A model generated the notes under the pieces. The model worked only from the letters and a program-made list of their open reading frames with translations. It was not told the origin of the DNA and ran no database searches. The position numbers and the translations under genes are program-made. A DNA stretch of 13,676 bases, from positions 1 to 13,676 of the forward strand of contig DATBHM010000051.1 in NCBI GenBank assembly GCA_036557505.1, given 5' to 3'. This DNA comes from DATBHM01 sp036557505. GTDB taxonomy: Bacteria; Actinomycetota; UBA4738; JACQTL01. Of this stretch, positions 1 to 5,574 are shown in pieces (positions within the stretch are counted from its first letter, which is position 1; the number at the start of each line of letters is the position of its first letter).

Positions 1-45
1 GGGCGGTGCCACGCTCCTATCAAGCCATGCCGGCCGGTCTCGTGC

Positions 46-112
46 GTCCGAGGGGCGGCAAGACGCGTGGTGCCCACGAAGGACACGGAGCCTAGGAGCC
101 AACCCCTCGGAC
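46..112 (+). other. Long-range 10-bp inverted repeat enclosing an inner hairpin
   Basis: GTCCGAGGGG (46-55) is perfectly complementary to CCCCTCGGAC (103-112). The 47-nt interior holds another perfect hairpin, CGTGG (66-70) with CCACG (74-78), closed by a 3-nt loop. A closing helix with an internal stem resembles a small structured RNA or a riboswitch domain more than a simple terminator. The following bases (113-120) are pyrimidine-rich but not a clean T-tract. It could instead be the end of an upstream transcript. The class is not recognised, and the strand is assumed from the downstream gene. Confidence 0.35.
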
Positions 113-160
113 TTCTCTGTCACCGGCAAGCCTGACACTGACGGGAGCCTACGGAAAAGC

Positions 161-186
161 CGGCCGGCGAACGTACGAGCCGGCCG
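161..186. terminator. 8-bp GC hairpin, possible terminator of an upstream gene
   Basis: CGGCCGGC (161-168) pairs perfectly with GCCGGCCG (179-186) around a 10-nt loop that itself contains the palindrome CGTACG. No T-tract follows, so intrinsic termination is uncertain, although many actinobacterial terminators lack one. Its place just upstream of the candidate promoter fits a transcriptional boundary. Confidence 0.3.
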
Positions 187-201
187 CCGAGATGGTGCGT
201 C

Positions 202-231
202 CTGGCACCCGGCGGCCCCGACGGGTACCCT
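202..231 (+). promoter_or_regulatory. Candidate promoter of the GTPase leader
   Basis: CTGGCA (202-207) matches the -35 consensus at four of six positions. It lies 18 bp before TACCCT (226-231), which fits the TANNNT pattern of actinobacterial housekeeping promoters. The expected transcription start, 6-8 nt beyond the -10, falls on or next to the ATG at 239. A transcript from here would therefore be leaderless for the small ORF at 239-289 and would carry a leader of about 167 nt before the GTPase gene. This is from motif reading only. Confidence 0.35.
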
Positions 232-238
232 GCCCACC

Positions 239-289
239 ATGTCCCGGATCGACCGGTGGAGGAACGAGGTCCTCAGGCAGAACGGCTAG
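239..289 (+). CDS. Possible leaderless 16-codon leader ORF
   Basis: ATG at 239 opens a 16-codon ORF (MSRIDRWRNEVLRQNG, then TAG at 287-289). It has no Shine-Dalgarno, but its ATG sits about 7 nt after a TANNNT -10, the layout of the leaderless transcripts common in actinobacteria. Its stop codon touches the base of the strong hairpin at 289-331, so a terminating ribosome would disturb that stem. Four of the 16 residues are Arg. The ORF is too short to judge by composition and may be chance. If real, a cis-acting leader peptide is more likely than a stable protein. Confidence 0.22.
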   Translation: MSRIDRWRNEVLRQNG

Positions 290-331
290 TCCGCTGCTTC
301 CCACCACGGAGCGCACAGGGGAGCAGCGGGC
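289..331 (+). promoter_or_regulatory. Strong hairpin in the GTPase mRNA leader
   Basis: Bases 291-302 pair with 318-329 over 12 bp, with a single G-U wobble (299 with 321), around a 15-nt loop. The helix can extend through 290-330 (wobble) and 289-331. It is by far the strongest local structure of the leader and begins on the last base of the small ORF's stop codon. No T-tract follows, so it is probably not an intrinsic terminator. Its 3' arm overlaps GGGCAG (328-333), which could pair instead with CTGCCC (346-351). The arm also contains a GGGAG that could compete for the anti-Shine-Dalgarno strand at 376-380. Confidence 0.4.
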
Positions 332-375
332 AGGCGCACTTCCGACTGCCCTCATCCGGGCATCTCCGGCGGTGC

Positions 376-397
376 CTCCCGCTTTCACACACGGGAG
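376..397 (+). promoter_or_regulatory. Hairpin sequestering the GTPase Shine-Dalgarno
   Basis: CTCCCG (376-381) is perfectly complementary to CGGGAG (392-397) across a 10-nt loop. GGGAG (393-397) is the only good Shine-Dalgarno for the GTPase start at 406, with 8-nt spacing, so folding would hide it. CTCCC could alternatively pair with the upstream GGGAG at 319-323 if the hairpin at 289-331 were opened, releasing the ribosome site. The complementarity is seen; the switching model is inference. Confidence 0.4.
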
Positions 398-405
398 AAC
401 TCCAG

Positions 406-1344
406 ATGCCGATGCCACACCGGGTCCAGATGCAACTCATCCGCCGACGTCTCGTCGGCAAGGAAGGCTCTGAACGCATCCGCGAGCTCAGAGCCGTGCT
501 CGCCGAGCTGCCCGACTACAAGAACGGGCCGTACGCCGACATCCGCAAGTGGGTGAACGGCGAGATCGAGGGCTCCCGGGTGCGGTCGAAGGTGGTCCAC
601 CGCGACTCGATCGCCGTGCGGCGAGAGGGCGTCGCGCAGGTCGCGCTGGTCGGCCCGCCCAACGCCGGCAAGTCGTCGCTCCTCCAGGCGCTGTCCGACA
701 TCCAGATCAAGACCGGCGACTACCCGTTCACGACGCTCCGCCCGGTCCCCGCCCTGACCCGGATCCACGGCGTCCTGGTCCAGCTGGTCGAGATCCCCGG
801 GCTCATCGATGGCGCCAACCAAAACCGCGGCGGCGGCCGGGCGCTGCTCGGCGTCCTCCGCCAGGCGGACGCCATCGTGTTCTGCCACGACGCTGGCGGC
901 GACCCGGGCGCGCTCGAGGCGGTGCGCCGCGAGGTGGCCGAGGCCGGGATCGAGAAGCCCGCCGTCCTGGCCGCGACCAAGCTCGACGACGCCGGACCGA
1001 CGGCCGTGGCCGACCTCGCGCACCGGTTCCCCGGCCTTCCGGTGGTCGCCGTCTCCGTGCTCGACGACGGGTCGCTGGACGCGTTCCGGGAAGCCGTGTG
1101 GCACCTGACCGGCCTGATCACCGTCCGCACGCGCAGGCCCGGCTCCGACGAGGAGGACCCGATGGCGCTGCACCACGGCGCCACCGTGCGCGACGTCGCC
1201 GCCGGGGTGCACAAGGACCTCGCGGATGCGGTCCGGACCGCGCGCGTGTGGGGTCCCTCGGCTCGGCATCCGGGACAGCGGGTCGGGCGGGCGCATGTCG
1301 TCGCCGACGGCGACCTGCTCGAGCTCGATGCCACCGAGCGATGA
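406..1344 (+). CDS. DRG/Obg-type GTPase with C-terminal TGS domain
   Basis: A 312-residue protein of the TRAFAC OBG/DRG GTPase class. A short helical basic N-terminus (about 1-65) precedes the G domain. Residues 83-90 are the P-loop GPPNAGKS, followed by the family's GDYPFTT switch I (104-110), EIPG (129-132) at the G3 site and TKLD (191-194) at the G4 site. Residues 236-307 form a TGS domain ending VADGDLLEL, a module often tied to ribosome or nucleotide binding. G3 normally reads DxxG and G4 NKxD, so Glu and Thr at these positions are unusual. ATG 406 was chosen for its GGGAG at 393-397 and because the family-like N-terminus begins here. The frame stays open back to a GTG at 256, but that extension is low-complexity. 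The cellular role of bacterial DRG-like proteins is not well defined; a ribosome-associated function is inferred. Confidence 0.85.
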   Translation: MPMPHRVQMQLIRRRLVGKEGSERIRELRAVLAELPDYKNGPYADIRKWVNGEIEGSRVRSKVVHRDSIAVRREGVAQVALVGPPNAGKSSLLQALSDIQIKTGDYPFTTLRPVPALTRIHGVLVQLVEIPGLIDGANQNRGGGRALLGVLRQADAIVFCHDAGGDPGALEAVRREVAEAGIEKPAVLAATKLDDAGPTAVADLAHRFPGLPVVAVSVLDDGSLDAFREAVWHLTGLITVRTRRPGSDEEDPMALHHGATVRDVAAGVHKDLADAVRTARVWGPSARHPGQRVGRAHVVADGDLLELDATER

Positions 1345-1416
1345 GTTCGAGTCGCCGACGGAGTCCATGTCGTTGGCACGGGGTACGAATGCGCAGGTCG
1401 GAGCCACCGGCCCGCG

Positions 1417-1422
1417 TAGAAT
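1417..1422 (+). promoter_or_regulatory. Candidate -10 element of ku
   Basis: TAGAAT matches the TATAAT consensus at five of six positions and stands out in this GC-rich gap. It lies 51 nt before the ku start, predicting a 5' leader of roughly 45 nt. No good -35 is seen 16-18 bp upstream, as is common for actinobacterial promoters. It suggests ku can be transcribed independently of the GTPase. Confidence 0.4.
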
Positions 1423-1473
1423 CGTTTCCTCCGCTGCCCGCGGCGGCGACCGAAGTCGAAAGGACGGCGAGGG

Positions 1474-2343
1474 ATGCCCAGGACCATGTGGAAGGGAGCC
1501 ATCTCGTTCGGGCTCGTCTCGATCCCGATCCGGGTGTTCCCGGCGACCGAGGAGAAGACGCTCCGGTTCAACCAGCTGCACGACAAGGACGGGGGCCGGA
1601 TCAAGTACCAGCGCGTGTGCGCGATCGACGGCGAGGAGGTGTCGTTCGATCACATCGTGAAGGGGTACGAGATCGAGAAGGACCACTACGTGATGCTCGA
1701 CGACGAGGACTTCGACAAGGTCCCCGTCGAGTCCTCCCGGGCGATCGACATCCAGGAGTTCGTCGACATCTCCGACATCGACCCGATCTACTACAAGAAG
1801 ACGTACTACCTGGTTCCGGAGGAGACCGGCGTCAAGGCGTACACGCTGCTCCGCGAGGCCATGAGCGACTCCTCGAAGGTCGGGATCGCCAAGGTCAGCT
1901 TCCGGGACAAGGAACACCTCGCGGCGCTGCGGTTCGCCGGCGACGTGTTCGTCCTCGAGACCATGTACTGGCCCGACGAGATCCGCGCGGCCGAATTCGA
2001 TGAGCTCCAGCAGCCGGTGAAGCTCCGTCCGCAGGAGGTCCAGATGGCGCAGGCCCTCATCGAGAGCCTGTCCGGCGACTGGAACCCCGACGAGTTCACC
2101 GACGAGTACCGCGAGGCGCTGATGCAGATCGTCGAGGCCAAGGCGAACGGCGAGGAGATCGTCGTTGCCGAGCCGGCCGAGGAGGCCAAGGTGGTCGACC
2201 TCATGGAGGCGCTGAAGGCGAGCGTCGAGGCGGCCAAGAAGGGCTCCAAGCCGGCCTCGCCGGCCAAGAAGTCGAGCGCGAAGGCGAAGTCCGCCTCGGC
2301 GTCCGGCGGCACGAGGACGAGGAAGAAGGCGGCGGCCGGGTAG
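1474..2343 (+). CDS. ku: Non-homologous end-joining protein Ku
   Basis: A 289-residue bacterial Ku. These proteins form a homodimeric ring that loads on double-strand DNA ends and recruits the ligase LigD. The start MPRTMWKGAISFGLVSIPI is the family's hallmark N-terminus. The body includes the DEDFDKV and YYLVPE segments of the Ku70/80-like beta-barrel, followed by the helical arm with YREALMQIVEAK. From about residue 254 the C-terminus turns into a Lys/Ser/Ala-rich tail (KKGSKPASPAKKSSAKAK), as in many actinobacterial Ku proteins, where basic tails bind DNA. AAAGGA at 1459-1464 serves as ribosome site, and a TAGAAT -10 lies upstream. Length and sequence look complete. No ligD is present in the window, so the partner must be encoded elsewhere. 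Confidence 0.95.
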   Translation: MPRTMWKGAISFGLVSIPIRVFPATEEKTLRFNQLHDKDGGRIKYQRVCAIDGEEVSFDHIVKGYEIEKDHYVMLDDEDFDKVPVESSRAIDIQEFVDISDIDPIYYKKTYYLVPEETGVKAYTLLREAMSDSSKVGIAKVSFRDKEHLAALRFAGDVFVLETMYWPDEIRAAEFDELQQPVKLRPQEVQMAQALIESLSGDWNPDEFTDEYREALMQIVEAKANGEEIVVAEPAEEAKVVDLMEALKASVEAAKKGSKPASPAKKSSAKAKSASASGGTRTRKKAAAG

Positions 2344-2356
2344 GGTCGGGGAGACC

Positions 2357-3193
2357 GTGTTCGGCAGGAAGCGCAAGCACAGGACGCATCTGTTCGGGTG
2401 GCACCCCGAGACGTTCGTGTGCTCGCGCCGCGGTCACGTCACCCCCGCCGCGCTCGTGCAGGAGCTCCGACCGGAGGACTCCGGCCTGGGGGTCGACCTC
2501 CCGGACGGTCGTCGCATGGCCCGGTGCACCCGGTGCGACGTGTGGATCTCCACCACGCCTCCGGCGAAGCCGGTGCGCGAGACGCTGCCCCCGCTCCCGA
2601 CGATGCGGATCCCACGGCGGGGCAGGCCGCTCCGCGAGGCGATCATCCTTCGCGTCATCGCGATCGACCGGGCGCTGCACAGCTTCCTGTTCGGGCTGCT
2701 CGCCGTGCTGCTGGTCCTCGTCGAGACGAATCTGGCGGACCTCAAGAAGGAGGCCTCCGACCTGATCGGGCGGGTCACCGGCGGCACCGGCCAGGGGGCG
2801 ACGCAGGGCATCATCGACCGCGAGCTCCAGAAGCTCCTGCACCTGAGCCAGGGCACCCTGACAATCCTGATCGCGACGGCGATCGCCTACTGCGTCGTGG
2901 AGGGCGTCGAGGCCTGGGGTCTGTGGCACGAGAAGCGGTGGGCCGAGTACCTCACCGCGATCGCCACGGCCGGGTTCCTGCCGTTCGAGATCAAGGAGAT
3001 CGTCGACAAGGTCACGTTCCTGCGGGTCGCGGCGCTGGTCGTCAACATCGCGATCCTGGTGTGGCTGCTGTGGCGCAAGCGGCTGTTCGGAATCAACGGC
3101 GGCATGAAGGCGGCGAAGGCGGAGGAGGAAGCTGTCGACCGCGAGGCGTTGTTCGGCGCCCCGCAGGAGACGGGCGCGGTCGTCACCCGCTGA
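2357..3193 (+). CDS. DUF2127-like membrane protein with N-terminal Cys/His cluster
   Basis: A 278-residue protein starting with GTG 13 nt after the ku stop, probably in the same transcript. Residues 1-65 are soluble and contain C22-x4-H27 and C57-x2-C60, an arrangement able to bind a metal as a small zinc ribbon. A Pro/Arg-rich linker (66-95) leads to about four hydrophobic segments (roughly 104-123, 167-184, 196-210 and 222-240), with charged loops and an amphipathic stretch (126-163) between the first two. The C-terminal 30 residues are Glu/Ala-rich and cytoplasmic in a simple topology. The membrane part resembles the DUF2127 family, whose function is unknown. The metal-site idea rests only on residue spacing. 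The GTG start keeps the first Cys/His pair; its GGGGAG (2348-2353) is closer than ideal. Confidence 0.78.
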   Translation: MFGRKRKHRTHLFGWHPETFVCSRRGHVTPAALVQELRPEDSGLGVDLPDGRRMARCTRCDVWISTTPPAKPVRETLPPLPTMRIPRRGRPLREAIILRVIAIDRALHSFLFGLLAVLLVLVETNLADLKKEASDLIGRVTGGTGQGATQGIIDRELQKLLHLSQGTLTILIATAIAYCVVEGVEAWGLWHEKRWAEYLTAIATAGFLPFEIKEIVDKVTFLRVAALVVNIAILVWLLWRKRLFGINGGMKAAKAEEEAVDREALFGAPQETGAVVTR

Positions 3194-3223
3194 ATACAGC
3201 TGGCGCATGTACTCGGTCGGTTC

Positions 3224-3652
3224 TCAGGAGCTCACGACGATCGAGCAGGTGGCCGAGACCGCGAACTCCTGGTCGACGTTCGTGTCGATCTTCTGGCGAG
3301 CCTCGACCTCGACGGTCCCTGGGGTCAGGGCCCTCATCGCGACCGTTCCGCCGACGTGACCAGCCCCGTCGCTCTCGAGCTCGATGCGATCGCCCTGATT
3401 CCCCGTTGTGGAATCGATGAGGAGGACCGCGCCGCCGTCGTCGCTCGACCACGTCCATTCCTGGTCCAGCGTGTCCTTCGTCCCGTGATAGACGGCGCTG
3501 GGATGGGCCAGGTCGGAGACCTGCATGGTGCTTGGGCAGCCGTCGACGGTGAGGGTTCCCGCCCCGGAATCCGAGCTCGAGCAGGCGGAGATCGCGAACC
3601 CAAAGACGATCGCGAACAGGGCCCCCCCGAAGAACTTCCACGTCCCGGCCAT
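3224..3652 (-). CDS. Small putative lipoprotein, function unknown
   Basis: A 142-residue secreted protein on the minus strand, convergent with the DUF2127 gene (30 bp between stops). The N-terminus has a Lys6, a hydrophobic core (7-20) and a lipobox ISAC ending at C24, followed by a Ser/Gly spacer, so lipid anchoring to the outer face of the membrane is expected. The mature part is Thr/Val-rich with alternating hydrophobic residues, suggesting a small beta-sandwich of about 110 residues. Two further cysteines (C39 and C136) bracket the domain and could form a disulfide. An AGGGAGGGG lies upstream of the ATG. No family is recognised, and neighbours give no functional hint. Confidence 0.7.
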   Translation of the reverse strand: MAGTWKFFGGALFAIVFGFAISACSSSDSGAGTLTVDGCPSTMQVSDLAHPSAVYHGTKDTLDQEWTWSSDDGGAVLLIDSTTGNQGDRIELESDGAGHVGGTVAMRALTPGTVEVEARQKIDTNVDQEFAVSATCSIVVSS

Positions 3653-3809
3653 GAGCCGCCGCCCCTCCCTGGTGTCAACGGATCCCCTGGCACCCGGAGT
3701 ATGCCACCGAGCTGGGGTGCGCGCGATAGTGGCTCGTCCTCGGGCTGCATCGCATGTCTCCGCGCCTCCCGTCCTTGGGGCAGAACGCGGTCGTGGATCG
3801 CCGTTTGAA

Positions 3810-3847
3810 TTTACGAGCCGGAAACCACCGGGAAACGGTCGCGCAAC
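3810..3847 (+). promoter_or_regulatory. GlnR-type operator upstream of amt
   Basis: Four pentamers occur at exact 11-bp periodicity: TTTAC (3810-3814), GAAAC (3821-3825), GAAAC (3832-3836) and GCAAC (3843-3847), each separated by 6 bp. This is the layout of the actinobacterial GlnR box, gTnAC-n6-GaAAC repeated twice. GlnR is the OmpR-type activator and repressor of nitrogen genes, and amt-glnK-glnD is a classical target. The box ends 10 bp before the candidate -10 at 3858, putting it over the -35 area as expected for an activator. The pattern is seen directly; binding is inferred from the family. Confidence 0.7.
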
Positions 3848-3857
3848 CTCCCTCCCA

Positions 3858-3863
3858 TAGAAA
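3858..3863 (+). promoter_or_regulatory. Candidate -10 element of amt-glnK-glnD
   Basis: TAGAAA within CATAGAAAT is the AT-richest spot between the GlnR-like box and the amt start. It predicts a transcription start near 3870 and a leader of about 35 nt. There is no good -35, which suits an activator-dependent promoter. Confidence 0.35.
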
Positions 3864-3903
3864 TCGTGTGTCGGCCCCGCCGCCCGACCGCAAGGAGGGA
3901 AAC

Positions 3904-5208
3904 GTGAAGGTGAATTCCGGCGACACCGCGTGGATGCTGGCGTCGGCGGCGCTCGTCATGTTCATGACGCCCGGACTGGCGTTCTTCTACGGAGGGTTGG
4001 TCCGCGCCAAGAACGTGCTCGCCACGGTCATGCAGTCCTTCATCGCGCTAGGGCTGGTCAGCATCGTGTGGGCGGTGGTCGGCTACACGCTGGCGTTCGG
4101 TCCGGACAAGGGCGGCGTCATCGGTGGCCTGAACCACCTCGGCCTCCACGGCGTCGACGCCGCCCCCTCGAGTCTCGCGCCTGGCATCCCCTCGAGCGTG
4201 TTCATGGTCTACCAGATGATGTTCGCGGTGATCACGCCGGCGCTCATCACCGGGGCGTTCGCAGAACGGATGAAGTTCTCCGGCTACCTGCTGTTCCTCG
4301 GGCTGTGGTCGATCGTCGTGTACTCGCCCCTGGCCCACTGGGTGTGGGGCGGCGGGTTCCTCGGCGCCGGCCATCTCGGTGCGCTCGACTTCGCCGGCGG
4401 CACCGTGGTGCACATCAACGCCGGCGTGGCCGCGCTGGCCACGGCGATCTACGTCGGTCGGCGACGGGGGTTCGGGACCGAGGGGTTCCGCCCGCACAAC
4501 GTGCCGCTGGTCATCCTGGGGGCGGCGATCCTGTGGTTCGGGTGGTTCGGGTTCAACGCGGGGTCGGCGCTCGGGGCGAACGGCCTGGCGGGGTCGGCCT
4601 TCGTCGCGACGCAGCTGGCGACGGCCGCGGCGGTGTTCGGGTGGCTGATCCCGGAGTGGATCCGGCACAAGCGGGCGACGACGGTCGGTGCGGCGTCGGG
4701 CGCGGTCGCCGGGCTCGTGGCGATCACGCCCGCGTCGGGATTCGTCGGGCCCATGCCCGCGATCCTCATCGGTCTCGCCGCCGGTGCGATCTGCTTCTTC
4801 GCGGTGAACCTGAAGTTCCGGTTCGGCTACGACGACTCGCTCGACGTCGTGGGCGTCCACATGGTCGGGGGGATCGTGGGGGCGCTGCTCACGGGGGTGT
4901 TCGCGTCGATGGCGATCAACCGCGCTGGGGCGAACGGATCGCTCGGGCAGGTGGGCAGGCAGGCGGTCGCCGTAACGGTGACCCTTGCGTTCTCGTTCGT
5001 GATGACGATGGTGCTGCTGAAGGTCACCGACCTGCTTGTCGGCCTCCGCGTGAGCGAGGAGGATGAGGCCGCGGGGCTCGACCTGTCGCAGCACGCCGAG
5101 GTCGGATACGTGTTCACGGAACGGGGGGGCTCACTGGTGCAGTCCCCGGTGACGGAGGCGTCGGCGATCACCCGGGACGCCGTGGGCGCCGCGCTGGAGA
5201 GGGAGTGA
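3904..5208 (+). CDS. amt: Ammonium transporter Amt
   Basis: A 434-residue Amt/Mep/Rh transporter moving ammonium across the cytoplasmic membrane. Signature features are MTPGLAFFYGGLVRAKN near the N-terminus, W148 and the WGGGFL loop, DFAGGTVVH with D162 and H170, and the second pore histidine H319 in VGVHMVGG, which together give the twin-His pore. Eleven membrane helices are expected. The C-terminal tail (about 384-402, EEDEAAGLDLSQHAEVGY) corresponds to the region that contacts PII protein. The start is GTG 3904, set by AAGGAGGGA at 3892-3900; the frame is open further upstream, but that part runs through the GlnR-like box and is not Amt-like. It heads an operon with glnK (4-nt gap) and glnD. 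Confidence 0.95.
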   Translation: MKVNSGDTAWMLASAALVMFMTPGLAFFYGGLVRAKNVLATVMQSFIALGLVSIVWAVVGYTLAFGPDKGGVIGGLNHLGLHGVDAAPSSLAPGIPSSVFMVYQMMFAVITPALITGAFAERMKFSGYLLFLGLWSIVVYSPLAHWVWGGGFLGAGHLGALDFAGGTVVHINAGVAALATAIYVGRRRGFGTEGFRPHNVPLVILGAAILWFGWFGFNAGSALGANGLAGSAFVATQLATAAAVFGWLIPEWIRHKRATTVGAASGAVAGLVAITPASGFVGPMPAILIGLAAGAICFFAVNLKFRFGYDDSLDVVGVHMVGGIVGALLTGVFASMAINRAGANGSLGQVGRQAVAVTVTLAFSFVMTMVLLKVTDLLVGLRVSEEDEAAGLDLSQHAEVGYVFTERGGSLVQSPVTEASAITRDAVGAALERE

Positions 5209-5212
5209 CGAC

Positions 5213-5551
5213 GTGAAGCTGGTCACCGCGATCATCAAGCCGTTCAAGCTGGACGAGGTGAAGGAGGCGCTGCGCTCGGTGGGCGTGAAGGGCATGACGA
5301 CCACCGACGTGCAGGGGTTCGGGCGTCAGCGCGGCCACACGGAGGTCTACCGCGGGGCGGAGTACCAGGTGGACTTCGTGCCCAAGGTGAAGGTGGAGGT
5401 GCTCGCCCACGAGGACCAGGTCCAGCAGGTGGTGGACGTGATCCTCAAGACGGCTCGCACCGGGAAGATCGGCGACGGGAAGATCTTCGTGCTGCCGGCC
5501 GAGCAGGTCTACCGGATCCGAACCGGCGAGGCCGGGCCGGACGCGATCTGA
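5213..5551 (+). CDS. glnK: Nitrogen regulatory PII protein GlnK
   Basis: A 112-residue PII signalling protein of usual family length. It starts MKLVTAIIKPFKLDEVKEAL, and the T-loop (about 37-55) carries the modifiable Tyr51 in GAEYQVDF. The C-terminal GKIGDGKIFVLP segment forms the ATP-binding B-loop, and VYRIRTGE is the last strand. PII trimers sense ATP/ADP and 2-oxoglutarate, and block Amt by inserting T-loops in the pore when nitrogen is ample. In Streptomyces and Corynebacterium the Tyr is adenylylated rather than uridylylated by GlnD; the same may hold here. The GTG start lies 4 nt after amt, with GAGAGGGAG at 5197-5205. Linkage to amt and the GlnR-like box makes GlnK the better name than GlnB. 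Confidence 0.95.
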   Translation: MKLVTAIIKPFKLDEVKEALRSVGVKGMTTTDVQGFGRQRGHTEVYRGAEYQVDFVPKVKVEVLAHEDQVQQVVDVILKTARTGKIGDGKIFVLPAEQVYRIRTGEAGPDAI

Positions 5552-5574
5552 GTCCCCTCGCCCGGCATGGACCC

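Larger units (their letters stand above)
1..238. other. Non-coding 5' region, rich in inverted repeats
   Basis: No recognisable protein is encoded here. The forward frames that are open from base 1 give Arg/Pro/Gly-rich products typical of chance reading in GC-rich DNA. The stretch contains a 10-bp long-range inverted repeat (46-55 with 103-112), an 8-bp hairpin (161-168 with 179-186) and a promoter-like pair (202-231). The end of an upstream gene could lie to the left of the window, but none is visible. I found no tRNA, tmRNA, SRP RNA or RNase P RNA signature. Confidence 0.6.

Noticed and set aside
46..112. tRNA-like acceptor stem
   Set aside because: The enclosed length is too short, and there is no T-loop GTTCGA sequence or anticodon arm.
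41..120. Possible known riboswitch (guanidine-I-like GTCCGAG and ACACGG, or SAH-like CCGAGGGGCG)
   Set aside because: Only short fragments match and their placement in the helices does not follow those classes. I keep it as an unclassified structured element.
256..405. In-frame 50-codon N-terminal extension of the GTPase from GTG 256
   Set aside because: The extension is low-complexity and overlaps the strong hairpin. The ATG at 406 has a properly spaced GGGAG and starts at the family-like N-terminus.
385..2376. 663-codon ORF on the minus strand opposite the GTPase and ku genes
   Set aside because: Its product is Arg/Leu/Asp/Gly low-complexity and mirrors the codon structure of the well-recognised plus-strand genes. 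It is a GC-rich antisense shadow.
3653..3760. TTGACA on the minus strand (3678-3673) as -35 of the lipoprotein gene
   Set aside because: A matching -10 would fall at or inside the coding start, and the better -10-like CATACT lies upstream of it, so no coherent promoter can be built.
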